From assembly GCA_031273835.1 (NCBI GenBank), contig JAISRD010000188.1:1-36849 (forward strand): a stretch of 36,849 bases of DNA, read 5' to 3'. The DNA is from Treponema sp. Its GTDB lineage: Bacteria > Spirochaetota > Spirochaetia > Treponematales > Breznakiellaceae. Shown piece after piece: positions 1 to 7,551 of the stretch (the stretch's first letter is position 1; each line of letters starts with the position of its first letter). The translations under genes and the position numbers were made by a program. The notes below the pieces were generated by a model. The model was not told where the DNA came from and did no database searches. It saw only the letters and a list, made by a program, of their open reading frames with translations.

Positions 1-305
1 GTAACGGAGGCAAGGCTCCTGCAGTTATAGAAAGCGAACATGTCTATTTTCTCAACCCCTTCCGGAATGACAACGCTTGTTAGGGCGGCGTTTCCATTGA
101 AAGCACTCCTTCCAATTTCCTTTACCGGCATCTCCTGTATGACGGCGGGTATACGCACCGCTGCCGCTTTACCCACATACTTTTTAACCACCGCCCCGGT
201 TCCGTCTTCGGTGAGGCCCACCTCAAAATCAGCCTCCGTTTGGGCAAATGCCGCCGTAATTGCGGCCATTACAACAACCGTAACCAAAAGCATTTTTTTG
301 TACAT
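1..305 (-). CDS. BspA-like leucine-rich-repeat protein, 3' part cut off by window edge
   Basis: Reading left from an ATG at 305, the first 101 residues are present and the frame runs off the window. Residues 1-21 are a typical Sec signal peptide (basic MYKK start, hydrophobic core, cleavage after AFA). From about residue 50 the pattern IPAVIQEMPVKEIGRSAF then LTSVVIPEGVEKIDMFAFYNC is the LRR_5 (BspA/TpLRR) repeat, roughly 23 residues per unit, which is abundant in treponemes. Such proteins are exported or surface-exposed and usually mediate binding. An AAAGG Shine-Dalgarno lies just upstream and a strong promoter at 335-363. The repeat number and C-terminus cannot be seen. Confidence 0.85.
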   Translation of the reverse strand, partial: MYKKMLLVTVVVMAAITAAFAQTEADFEVGLTEDGTGAVVKKYVGKAAAVRIPAVIQEMPVKEIGRSAFNGNAALTSVVIPEGVEKIDMFAFYNCRSLASV

Positions 306-334
306 AAAACACGCCTTTGTTGAAACTTGAATCC

Positions 335-363
335 ACTATATTCTTTCACTATCGTTTTATCAA
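335..363 (-). promoter_or_regulatory. Sigma-70-type promoter of the LRR gene
   Basis: On the minus strand TTGATA (363-358), a 17-nt spacer and TATAGT (340-335) match the -35/-10 consensus at 5/6 and 5/6. The expected start near 328 gives a leader of about 23 nt that includes the AAAGG ribosome site. Confidence 0.7.
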
Positions 364-484
364 GCCGACCGGTACCTATTAGACTTGTTTAATAACCACC
401 AGGGATGCATGAATCATGAGTCAAAGAAGCGGCCGGCTTCCCGGTTAAAAATTCTTGATTCTTCCCTTCTTTACCTTGGGTCCC

Positions 485-1597
485 TTACAGATCTTCGGGC
501 AGTATGGAAAGCTCGGTCTCCCTGTCGAAATACCGGACCTTCTCCATGTTGACGGTAAAGTTTACCGTATCCCCCGCCTTAAAGCTGCGCCGGTTATCCG
601 TGCGGGCCCTCAGGGGCTGGTTTCCAGCGCTGAGCCAAAGGTATATATCCGCCCCCATGGGTTCCACCACGCTTACTTCGGCGGGTATACAGGCGTCCCC
701 CGGGGGGGCGTCAATTTCCCCCGCATAGGAAAGATCCTCCGGCCTTATGCCGGCAAAGAGATCCCTGCCGCCGTACTTTTTCAGCGCCTCCCTGTGGGCG
801 GCGGCGGGGCGCAGTTCAAAACGCTCCCCGGCGAGAACCGGGCCGTCTTTATCGGCCGGCTTAAGGGTGAGGAAATTGATGGGAGGGGAACCGATAAAGC
901 CCGCCACAAATTTGTTGACCGGATGGTTGTACAGGTGGAGGGGGCTCCCTGTCTGCTGGACCCTGCCGTCCTTCATCACGACGATCTTTGTCGCCATGGT
1001 CATGGCTTCCATCTGATCATGGGTAACGTAAATGATGGTGGCCTCAAGCCTGCGGTGCAGTTCCGAAAGTTCCGCCCTCATCTGCACCCGGAGTTTCGCG
1101 TCAAGGCCGGACAGGGGTTCGTCAAAAAGAAAAACCTTGGGGTCCCGGACTACGGCCCGGCCTATGGCGGCCCGCTGGCGCTGACCCCCCGAGAGGGCCC
1201 GGGGCTTGCGGTCCAGGAATTTTTCAATGTCCAGGAGTTTGGCGGTTTCGCGGATACGCCGGTCGATTTCCGCCCTGGGGACCTTTTTCAGCTTAAGCCC
1301 AAAGGCCATATTTTCGTACACCGACATGTGGGGATAGAGGGCGGAATTCTGGAAGATCATGGCAATATTCCGGTCCTTGGGGGCCCTGTCGTTCATCTTT
1401 TCCCCGTCGATGAACAGTTCCCCCGATGAAATATCCTCCAGGCCGGCGATCATCCTGAGGATGGCGGTCTTTCCGCAGCCCGAGGGACCCACAAAAACCA
1501 CAAAATCCCTCTCTTCTATATCAATGGTAACATTATCAACCGCCGTCACTCCGCCGGCATAGATTTTACAGATATCCCTCAGCTCGACCCTTGCCAT
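485..1597 (-). CDS. ABC transporter ATP-binding protein, MalK/UgpC/MsmK type (sugar or polyol uptake)
   Basis: This 370-residue ATPase should energise a carbohydrate or glycerol-phosphate importer at the inner membrane face. Visible motifs are Walker A GPSGCGKT (37-44), Q-loop Q83, signature LSGGQ (135-139), Walker B VFLFDE (155-160) and H-loop His193. A roughly 130-residue C-terminal TOBE/OB region containing FAGIRPEDL is characteristic of the MalK/UgpC/MsmX group. The frame is open further upstream to 1696, but the family N-terminus MARVELRDICKIY starts at 1597 and a promoter ends just before it. No permease or binding protein lies beside it, so it is an orphan that may serve several importers, as MsmX does in Bacillus. 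The substrate cannot be deduced. Confidence 0.9.
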   Translation of the reverse strand: MARVELRDICKIYAGGVTAVDNVTIDIEERDFVVFVGPSGCGKTAILRMIAGLEDISSGELFIDGEKMNDRAPKDRNIAMIFQNSALYPHMSVYENMAFGLKLKKVPRAEIDRRIRETAKLLDIEKFLDRKPRALSGGQRQRAAIGRAVVRDPKVFLFDEPLSGLDAKLRVQMRAELSELHRRLEATIIYVTHDQMEAMTMATKIVVMKDGRVQQTGSPLHLYNHPVNKFVAGFIGSPPINFLTLKPADKDGPVLAGERFELRPAAAHREALKKYGGRDLFAGIRPEDLSYAGEIDAPPGDACIPAEVSVVEPMGADIYLWLSAGNQPLRARTDNRRSFKAGDTVNFTVNMEKVRYFDRETELSILPEDL

Positions 1598-1603
1598 TGC
1601 CCC

Positions 1604-1632
1604 AGTGTAGAGGGGCGCCGGGGCTTTGTCAA
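1604..1632 (-). promoter_or_regulatory. Promoter of the ABC ATPase gene, predicted leaderless
   Basis: On the minus strand TTGACA (1632-1627), a 17-nt spacer and TACACT (1609-1604) precede the ATG at 1597 by only 6 nt. Transcription would start at or within a base of the A of ATG. No Shine-Dalgarno sequence lies in the gap. Confidence 0.6.
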
Positions 1633-1674
1633 GGAAAGATCCGCCCCCCGTAACGGCCAATAGAAAGGTTCCCC

Positions 1675-1695
1675 TGTTTCCGTTCAATGGAAACA
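1675..1695. repeat. Inverted repeat (7-bp arms, 7-nt spacer) between divergent genes
   Basis: TGTTTCC at 1675-1681 and GGAAACA at 1689-1695 form a perfect inverted repeat. It sits upstream of the ABC ATPase promoter (minus) and upstream of the small-gene promoter (plus). Symmetry and position fit an operator for a LacI- or ROK-like sugar regulator, but no regulator gene is nearby, so this is inference. Confidence 0.4.
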
Positions 1696-1715
1696 CCCCC
1701 TGATTTCCCGGTTCC

Positions 1716-1744
1716 TTGCCAAATTCCCCCCGGAATGATAAAAT
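1716..1744 (+). promoter_or_regulatory. Promoter of the cysteine-rich small gene
   Basis: TTGCCA (1716-1721), a 17-nt spacer and TAAAAT (1739-1744) match consensus at 5/6 and 5/6. The predicted start near 1751 leaves a leader of about 29 nt that carries CTGGAGG at 1764-1770. Confidence 0.65.
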
Positions 1745-1779
1745 CCGGGTGGATTTTTTATTTCTGGAGGATACGCGCC

Positions 1780-1965
1780 ATGGCTTGTGAATTTAACCCG
1801 TCAATCGCCTGTTCCTGTACTGCTTCCTGCCCCCGCCGGGGAAAATGCTGCGAATGCGTGGCTTACCACCGGGGCAAAAGTCAGTTTCCCGGCTGTTTTT
1901 TCTCGGCCGCCGGGGAAAAAAAATATGACCGTAGCTGGAAAGCTCTGCTCAGCGACCGGAGTTGA
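1780..1965 (+). CDS. Small cysteine-rich protein, DUF6485-like
   Basis: The 61-residue product starts MACEFNPSIACSCTASC and contains eight cysteines (3, 11, 13, 17, 23, 24, 26, 39) plus RGKCCECVAYHR, followed by a PGCFFSAAGEKKYDRSW stretch. This arrangement resembles the short DUF6485 family of anaerobes, whose function is unknown; the cysteines suggest a metal- or iron-sulfur-binding fold. The start is chosen because a CTGGAGG ribosome site lies 9 nt upstream. The frame is open further upstream, but that part has no family character. It has its own promoter and no co-transcribed partner. Confidence 0.75.
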   Translation: MACEFNPSIACSCTASCPRRGKCCECVAYHRGKSQFPGCFFSAAGEKKYDRSWKALLSDRS

Positions 1966-1995
1966 GGCATCGCCGGCGCTGTTAAAAAGGGCGTC

Positions 1996-2024
1996 TTGAA
2001 AGCTGGGGTCTAAAGGTATATTAT
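1996..2024 (+). promoter_or_regulatory. Promoter of the acyltransferase operon, near-leaderless
   Basis: TTGAAA (1996-2001), a 17-nt spacer and TATTAT (2019-2024) stand only 8 nt before the ATG at 2033. The predicted start point falls at or within about two bases of ATG, so the first gene would have essentially no leader. Confidence 0.6.
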
Positions 2025-2032
2025 CAAGGGCT

Positions 2033-3496
2033 ATGTACAGGCCCTACATCAAACCGGTGGCCGAGGCTTCGCCGGATGTAAAAGTACCCAAATCCCGGCG
2101 TTCCAAATTTGTGCTGCTGGTATGTAGAATACTGGGGCGTATCTACCTTTTCTTCTTTCTCGGCGTCGTCAGGATAGTGCTTCGTAAGGGCGAGCATATT
2201 GCCGGGGCGTATAAACGGGCCTTGGCGGGGGACAGCCGCTGCATCATAGCCTTCCGCCATCCCAACGGAGGGGAACCCCAGCTTTTAATGTGGTTTATTC
2301 TCTTCAAACTCAGGGCCATGGCCCGGAAATTCCGTATCCGCTTCGCGAAACAGCCCCATGTGTCCTTTGTATACGGCTATGAAGTGGTCCGCTGGGGCGG
2401 CGTTATTGCCCGGTGGGTCATGCCCGGTTTGGGGTCCCTGCCGGTACATCACGCCAAGGTGGATTCTGACGGCATGGCCCGGATCTTCAAGGCCATTTCC
2501 GAGGGCCCCTATCCCCTGGCCATCGCCCCGGAGGGGCAGGTCAGCTATACCACCGAAGCGGTGCCCCGTCTTGAACAGGGGACGGTACGCATAGGCTTCA
2601 AGGCCGCGGATCGCCTCTACCGGGAAGGAAAGACCTGTCCCGTGGAGATACTGCCGGTATCCATACATTTCCGCTACGGCAGGATGGGACAGTGGTCCTT
2701 AAATAAGCTTTTGCGCAAAATAGAGAAATATACGGGCTTCGGCGGGCTCCGGGACAAGGCCCCCTTTTCCGAGCGCCTCAGGCGGGCCAGGGATCGTATC
2801 CTGGAACATAACGAAAAACGTTACCGCCTCAGCCCCCAGGGTTCCGCCGACGGAAATCAGGATTCCGCTAGCGGAAACCGGGGTTCCTTTGACGAACGGA
2901 TCGACGCGATCATGGACGCCGCGCTGGACAGGGCGGAAAAGATACTGGGCATTAAAACCAAGGGCAACGATCTGATGGAAAGGGTCTACCACATCAGGCA
3001 AATCTGCTGGGACAGGATGATCATCCCCGGCATAACCTCCTTCAAGGGCCGCAGCCTCATGGAACGGGCTGTGGCGGATCTTAACTGCGGCGAAGCCTGG
3101 TATGCCTCGCGGCACATGGAATTGGTGGATTTTTGCTGGTATTTCAGGATACCCATACCGGAAGAAACGGCGCCCCTCTATATAAAGCTCGAATATGTTC
3201 AAAACCTCTGGGATTTTGCCAACCGCAGCATGGGCGGGGCCTATTCAAACCGGGTTTTCAATGTCCATCCGAAACGGGTGCTGATCCAGGTCGCCCCGGT
3301 GATAAACTTAAGCGCCCGGCTTAAGGAATACCATGAAAACAAAAAAGAGGCCATAAAAGCGGTCATGGAAGACCTTAAGAACTCATTTCTGGACTGCATA
3401 CAGGAAGCGGCGGAGTACCAGATCTGGGGGGGATTATGCCCTGCATCGCAGAAGCCCTTGCCTTCGGATGGGATAAACTCAAGTCGGGCGGTATAG
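2033..3496 (+). CDS. PlsC-like phospholipid/glycerol acyltransferase domain protein
   Basis: The 487-residue protein has a hydrophobic helix near residues 27-50, then an acyltransferase fold with an HX4E variant of the HX4D catalytic motif (RHPNGGE, His76, Glu81) and APEG at 165-168, equivalent to the FPEG block that binds the phosphate. It probably transfers an acyl chain to a lysophospholipid or glycerol-phosphate acceptor at the membrane. The C-terminal ~250 residues are not part of the core PlsC domain and I do not recognise them. It is much longer than typical PlsC (about 240 residues). It heads an operon with prmC, rel and the capA-like gene, and its end overlaps prmC by 61 nt. A glycine/serine/asparagine-rich loop at about 270-285 is encoded by two DNA palindromes. 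Confidence 0.8.
   Translation: MYRPYIKPVAEASPDVKVPKSRRSKFVLLVCRILGRIYLFFFLGVVRIVLRKGEHIAGAYKRALAGDSRCIIAFRHPNGGEPQLLMWFILFKLRAMARKFRIRFAKQPHVSFVYGYEVVRWGGVIARWVMPGLGSLPVHHAKVDSDGMARIFKAISEGPYPLAIAPEGQVSYTTEAVPRLEQGTVRIGFKAADRLYREGKTCPVEILPVSIHFRYGRMGQWSLNKLLRKIEKYTGFGGLRDKAPFSERLRRARDRILEHNEKRYRLSPQGSADGNQDSASGNRGSFDERIDAIMDAALDRAEKILGIKTKGNDLMERVYHIRQICWDRMIIPGITSFKGRSLMERAVADLNCGEAWYASRHMELVDFCWYFRIPIPEETAPLYIKLEYVQNLWDFANRSMGGAYSNRVFNVHPKRVLIQVAPVINLSARLKEYHENKKEAIKAVMEDLKNSFLDCIQEAAEYQIWGGLCPASQKPLPSDGINSSRAV
2842..2876. repeat. Two adjacent palindromes inside the acyltransferase gene
   Basis: TTCCG-CCGA-CGGAA at 2842-2855 and the perfect 14-bp palindrome TTCCGCTAGCGGAA at 2863-2876 share arms and are 7 bp apart. 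They encode a low-complexity loop (SADGNQDSASGNRGS) between structured parts of the protein. Confidence 0.6.
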
Positions 3497-4320
3497 CCGC
3501 CCCCGGACTTGACGCGTCCCTCCTTCTGGCGGAAGTTTTACATGTTACCAGAGAAAAGCTCCGCCTCCTGGAAGGGGAAACCCTTAAAGAAGAAGATTAC
3601 CGCCTTTTCCGCATCTGTCTGGATCGCCGGCTTTCGGGGGAATGTACGGCGTGGATTTTAGGCCGCAGGGAATTTTGGGGGCTTGATTTTCTTGTCGGTC
3701 CCGATGTCCTTGTCCCCAGGCCTGATACGGAGATCCTCGTGGAAAGGGCCCTGGAAGAACTTGCGTCCATGGAGGGACCTTTAAGGGTTCTGGATCTCTG
3801 TACCGGATCGGGGGCCGTAGCGGTGGCCCTGAAACATGAAAGGCCCGGTATGGATCTTTGGGGTTCCGATATATCCGAAAAAGCCCTGGCCCTTGCCCGG
3901 ACCAACGCGGATCGGCTTTTATCCAAAATACTTCAATCCAAAGGGGTGAACCCCCGGATCAACTTTGTTTTGGGGGATCTTTTCGCCCCCTTCAAGGCCG
4001 CGGACCCCTTTTCCCTCATCGTAAGCAACCCTCCCTATGTGCGTTCCGGGGATATTCCCCGCCTGGACATTGAGGTGCGGCTTGAACCCCGCATAGCCCT
4101 GGACGGAGGGGACGACGGCCTGGCCCTTATAAGGCGCATTATAGGCGAAGCGCCATATTATCTGGAAAGGGGCGGATCGCTTCTCCTGGAAGCGGAAAGC
4201 CGGCAGATGGGGCAAATCGGGGAACTCCTTAAAAAAAGGGGCTTTACGGATATTTCCCTGAGCCAGGATCTATCCGGCCTGGACCGGGTCATTTCCGCCC
4301 GTTTTGGAGGGGCCGCATGA
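3436..4320 (+). CDS. prmC: Peptide chain release factor N5-glutamine methyltransferase PrmC (HemK)
   Basis: The 294-residue enzyme methylates the glutamine of the GGQ motif in release factors 1 and 2 using S-adenosylmethionine, which improves translation termination. It shows the N-terminal helical substrate-binding domain (about 1-85), the SAM-binding LDLCTGSGAVAVAL block, an acidic SDISEKAL strand and the catalytic NPPYV motif. The ATG is preceded by a run of G residues (3426-3432) and lies inside the end of the acyltransferase gene in another frame, suggesting translational coupling. Its stop overlaps the rel start as ATGA. Confidence 0.93.
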   Translation: MPCIAEALAFGWDKLKSGGIAAPGLDASLLLAEVLHVTREKLRLLEGETLKEEDYRLFRICLDRRLSGECTAWILGRREFWGLDFLVGPDVLVPRPDTEILVERALEELASMEGPLRVLDLCTGSGAVAVALKHERPGMDLWGSDISEKALALARTNADRLLSKILQSKGVNPRINFVLGDLFAPFKAADPFSLIVSNPPYVRSGDIPRLDIEVRLEPRIALDGGDDGLALIRRIIGEAPYYLERGGSLLLEAESRQMGQIGELLKKRGFTDISLSQDLSGLDRVISARFGGAA

Positions 4321-6344
4321 ATCCCGCCATAGCCCTTTTTACCGAAAAAACCCGGGGTTATTCCAGGAAGGATCAGGAAAGGATACTGAACGCCGCCCTG
4401 CTGGCCGATGAACAGAGCAGGGAAAAGCTCCATCAACTCCTGGGAACCGCGGCGATTCTCTTTGACCTGAAACTCGACGCCGTAGCGATCATCGCCGTAT
4501 TACTGCGGGATTGTATCGCCGTTCCCGGCGCGGCGGAAAATCTGGCGAAAAAATTCGATGGAAAAACGCTCCGCATGGCGGAGGAAGCGGCAAAACTCGC
4601 GGCCTTTTCCCCGGAAAGTAAAACAAAACAGGAAGCGGAAAATATACTCAAGATGCTCTTTGCCATGGCCGGGGACATCAGGATAATCCTGATCAAGCTG
4701 GCCGGTGAATTCCATACCATGCGGACCCTCGATTTTTTCCCCGCCGGGGAACGGCGGAAAACCGCCCGGCAATGCCTGGACATTTACGCCCCCCTGGCGG
4801 ACAGGCTGGGCATCTCCTGGATTAAGGATGAGCTTGAGGATCTTGCCCTCAAGCACCTTAACCGGGATACCTATATGCAGATCAAGGAAATCGTGGCCCT
4901 TAAGAAGGGGGAACGGAGCAGTTTCCTCAATGCGGTACAGGAGAGAATCGTCAAAGAGGCAAGGGCCCTGGGCTTAACCGTGGAAGCCCACAGCAGGGCT
5001 AAACATTTTTACTCAATCTACCAGAAAATGCGTCGGCGGAACAAAGCCCCGGGGGATCTCTACGACCTCTTCGGCCTCCGTATACTCTGCGAAACCGAAG
5101 ACAGCTGTTATATACTGCTTGGGCTGGTACACCGCCTCTGGAAACCCCTGGACGGCCGTTTCAAGGACTATATCGCCAGGCCCAAGTCCAACGGATACCG
5201 GAGTCTTCATACCACGGTCTCCGTCCCCGCCGCTTCCGGCGGGACGGAACAGGACGGAAAGATCCTGGAAATACAGATCCGTACCCGCGAAATGCACCAA
5301 AACGCCGAATACGGCGTGGCCGGACACTGGCTCTACAAACGGGGAAACGCAAAAACCGGCGATATTTCCGTTATCGGCGGCCTTAAAAATCTCTACCCCG
5401 ATCATCTGAACAGGGGGCCGGAAGAAAGTTCCCCCCCCGGCGCATCCCAGCTTTTTTTCGAGGATATCAAGCGGGAACTCCTTAAGGATCGCATCTATGT
5501 CCTTACCCCCCTCAATAAGGTGGTGGAACTTCCCGCGGGCGCCACCCCGCTTGACTTTGCCTACGCGATCCATAGCGCCATAGGCGATCACTGTTCCCTG
5601 GCCAGGGCCGACGGCGCAATTATACCCCTGGGGTCGGCGCTGAAAAATACCCAGGTGGTGGAGATCGTAACTTCCACCGCCGCCCATCCCCGGTTAAACT
5701 GGCTGCGGCTCGTGAAAACCGCAAAGGCCCGGAGCAAGATACGATCCTACCTTCAGCGGAACGACGAAGCCCCCACGGGCGCGGTAAAGGTAAAAAAGGA
5801 GGATGTAAAAAAAAGCGCCCAAAAAAAGAAATTTGAAGAAACCAGGGAGAGCGCCGGGGAAGAAGGCACGGCGGGCGAACAGGGGTTCATACAACATACG
5901 GGGGCCCCGGTATTCAAGGTCCGGGTGGCGGACGAAAAAAACATGATGATCCGCTTTGCCGGATGCTGCAAGCCCATACTGGGGGACCCCATAGTGGGCT
6001 ACGTCTCCCGGGGCAGGGGCATTATCATACACCGCCGGAACTGCGGCAATACCGCGCTGATTCCCGATTTTGCCGAGCGCAGGATAGAAACCCAATGGGA
6101 AAATACCGCTGTTACGATTAAGCGTTTCAGAATCGAGGCAAGAAAAGGCAAGGACCTCTTTGCGGAAATAGAAGAGGTTGTAAAAAAATTCCGGGGCCAC
6201 CTTATCGAGGGAAAACTTGAGGACGCCGGAGGAAACCGCCTCTGGGGGTACTTTACAATACAGATGGAAGTGCAGGATGATGTTTCCAAGGTGATAAAAC
6301 ATCTGCGGGGAATTCCTGTGATACACAAGATTCAAGGACTGTAA
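4317..6344 (+). CDS. rel: RelA/SpoT-family (p)ppGpp synthetase with degenerate hydrolase domain
   Basis: This 675-residue stringent-response enzyme has the long Rel layout. An HD-like region covers about 20-150, the synthetase about 220-345, TGS 393-453, a conserved-cysteine zinc-finger/RIS block FAGCCKP...HRRNC (548-576) and a C-terminal ACT domain. Synthetase residues look intact: RAKHFYS (227-233), RFKD (281-284), GYRSLHTT (293-300) and LEIQIRT (317-323). In the HD region the usual HDVVED is RDCIAV (64-69) and LADRLHNMRTL is LAGEFHTMRTL (128-138), so the metal His, the Glu-Asp pair and further Asp and Asn positions are replaced. I infer ppGpp synthesis without hydrolysis. It overlaps prmC by 4 nt. 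Confidence 0.92.
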   Translation: MNPAIALFTEKTRGYSRKDQERILNAALLADEQSREKLHQLLGTAAILFDLKLDAVAIIAVLLRDCIAVPGAAENLAKKFDGKTLRMAEEAAKLAAFSPESKTKQEAENILKMLFAMAGDIRIILIKLAGEFHTMRTLDFFPAGERRKTARQCLDIYAPLADRLGISWIKDELEDLALKHLNRDTYMQIKEIVALKKGERSSFLNAVQERIVKEARALGLTVEAHSRAKHFYSIYQKMRRRNKAPGDLYDLFGLRILCETEDSCYILLGLVHRLWKPLDGRFKDYIARPKSNGYRSLHTTVSVPAASGGTEQDGKILEIQIRTREMHQNAEYGVAGHWLYKRGNAKTGDISVIGGLKNLYPDHLNRGPEESSPPGASQLFFEDIKRELLKDRIYVLTPLNKVVELPAGATPLDFAYAIHSAIGDHCSLARADGAIIPLGSALKNTQVVEIVTSTAAHPRLNWLRLVKTAKARSKIRSYLQRNDEAPTGAVKVKKEDVKKSAQKKKFEETRESAGEEGTAGEQGFIQHTGAPVFKVRVADEKNMMIRFAGCCKPILGDPIVGYVSRGRGIIIHRRNCGNTALIPDFAERRIETQWENTAVTIKRFRIEARKGKDLFAEIEEVVKKFRGHLIEGKLEDAGGNRLWGYFTIQMEVQDDVSKVIKHLRGIPVIHKIQGL

Positions 6345-6345
6345 C

Positions 6346-7551
6346 GTGAAAAAATTGATAAAGGCGGTAAAATACGGCGTCTTTCCCCTATGTCTCCTCT
6401 GCCTGTTTGGGGGCTGTAAGGAACCGGACACCGTCGCCCCCCGTATAGAGGAACAGCCGCCTCCCGCTCCGAAAATCTCCACCCTCACCATAGTGGCCGC
6501 CGGGGATAATCTGATCCACGATATCATCTACCTGGCCCAAAGGCTCCCCGGCGCGGAGGAAAGCTACAATTTTGATTCCTGCTATGAGCATATCAAACCC
6601 CTCATAGAGCGGGCGGATCTGGCCTTTGTAAACCAGGAAACGATCATGGGCGGGAAGGCCCTGGGTCATTCGGGTTACCCCGTTTTCAACACCCCCCAGG
6701 AAAACGGGGACGCCCTGGTAAAAGCGGGCTTTGACGTGATAAACCAGGCTTCCAATCACAGCCTGGACAAGGGCGAGGCGGCGGTTTTCAATACCATGGA
6801 TTATTGGGATAAACGCCGGGACGTGAGTTATTTAGGCCTGTTCAGAACAGCGGAAGACAGGGCGAACCGTAAAACCATTGTCGAAAAAAACGGCATTAAG
6901 GTAGGTTTTCTTTCGTATACCTACGGACTCAACGGCTTTTCCCTGCCAAAGGACAAACCCTGGCTGGTCCCTCTTATCGATACCGCGGTAATGGCCGGTG
7001 AAATTGACGCCCTGCGGCCCCTATGCGATTTGCTGGTGGTTTCCATGCACTGGGGAAATGAATTCAGCCACGAGATCAGCCTCCGGCAAAAGGAACTTGC
7101 CCTGTTCATGGCGGAACACAGGGTAGATCTTATTCTGGGCCACCATCCCCATGTAACCGGGCCCATGCATGTTATTTTCAGGCCCGACGGCGGCAGACTT
7201 GTATGTTACTATTCCCTGGGTGATTTTATTTCTCACACCCAGTCCGACAGAACGCCGGATACCATGCTGGGCGCCCTGGCCTATGTCAGGGTAAAAAAGA
7301 CAAGCACAGCCCCCTCCGCCGGAGAGTCCGGCAAAAGCACCACGACCATTGAGGAGGCCCGGGCCATTCCCACGGTAAGCCACTACGGTAAAGGGAGGAG
7401 GCCCCCCTTTACCGTATACCCCCTCTACGATTACAGCGACGAACTGGCCGCCCTCCATTACAAGAACACTACCCTGGATTACCTTAAAGGGGTATCGTTA
7501 AAAATTTTCAGTATTTATATGCTGAACGAAAATCCCTTTAAGAAGCCTTGA
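6346..7551 (+). CDS. CapA-family lipoprotein (PGA_cap metallophosphatase-like)
   Basis: The 401-residue product starts at GTG one base after the rel stop. Its signal peptide ends in a lipobox (LFGGC, Cys24), so it should be a lipid-anchored periplasmic or surface protein. It has the CapA/PGA_cap signature residues: AAGDNLIHD (Asp54, Asn55), VNQET (96-98), SNHSLDKG (Asn137, His138), MHWG (His235), GHHPHV (266-269) and YSLGDF. Relatives include CapA of the poly-gamma-glutamate capsule locus, but many family members occur without capsule genes and no capB/capC is here. The fold is calcineurin-like and likely metal-dependent. Its 3' end overlaps the convergent zinc-ribbon gene by 14 nt. Confidence 0.85.
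   Translation: MKKLIKAVKYGVFPLCLLCLFGGCKEPDTVAPRIEEQPPPAPKISTLTIVAAGDNLIHDIIYLAQRLPGAEESYNFDSCYEHIKPLIERADLAFVNQETIMGGKALGHSGYPVFNTPQENGDALVKAGFDVINQASNHSLDKGEAAVFNTMDYWDKRRDVSYLGLFRTAEDRANRKTIVEKNGIKVGFLSYTYGLNGFSLPKDKPWLVPLIDTAVMAGEIDALRPLCDLLVVSMHWGNEFSHEISLRQKELALFMAEHRVDLILGHHPHVTGPMHVIFRPDGGRLVCYYSLGDFISHTQSDRTPDTMLGALAYVRVKKTSTAPSAGESGKSTTTIEEARAIPTVSHYGKGRRPPFTVYPLYDYSDELAALHYKNTTLDYLKGVSLKIFSIYMLNENPFKKP

Noticed and set aside
455..1429. A 324-codon plus-strand ORF opposite the ABC ATPase gene
   Set aside because: The minus strand encodes every motif of the ABC ATPase in this span. The plus frame has no family character and is a by-product of GC-rich codon positions.
1741..1760. AAATCC/GGATTT hairpin followed by a T-run as a terminator
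   Set aside because: No plus-strand gene ends upstream, and the stem overlaps the -10 box of the small-gene promoter, so it would not be in that transcript.
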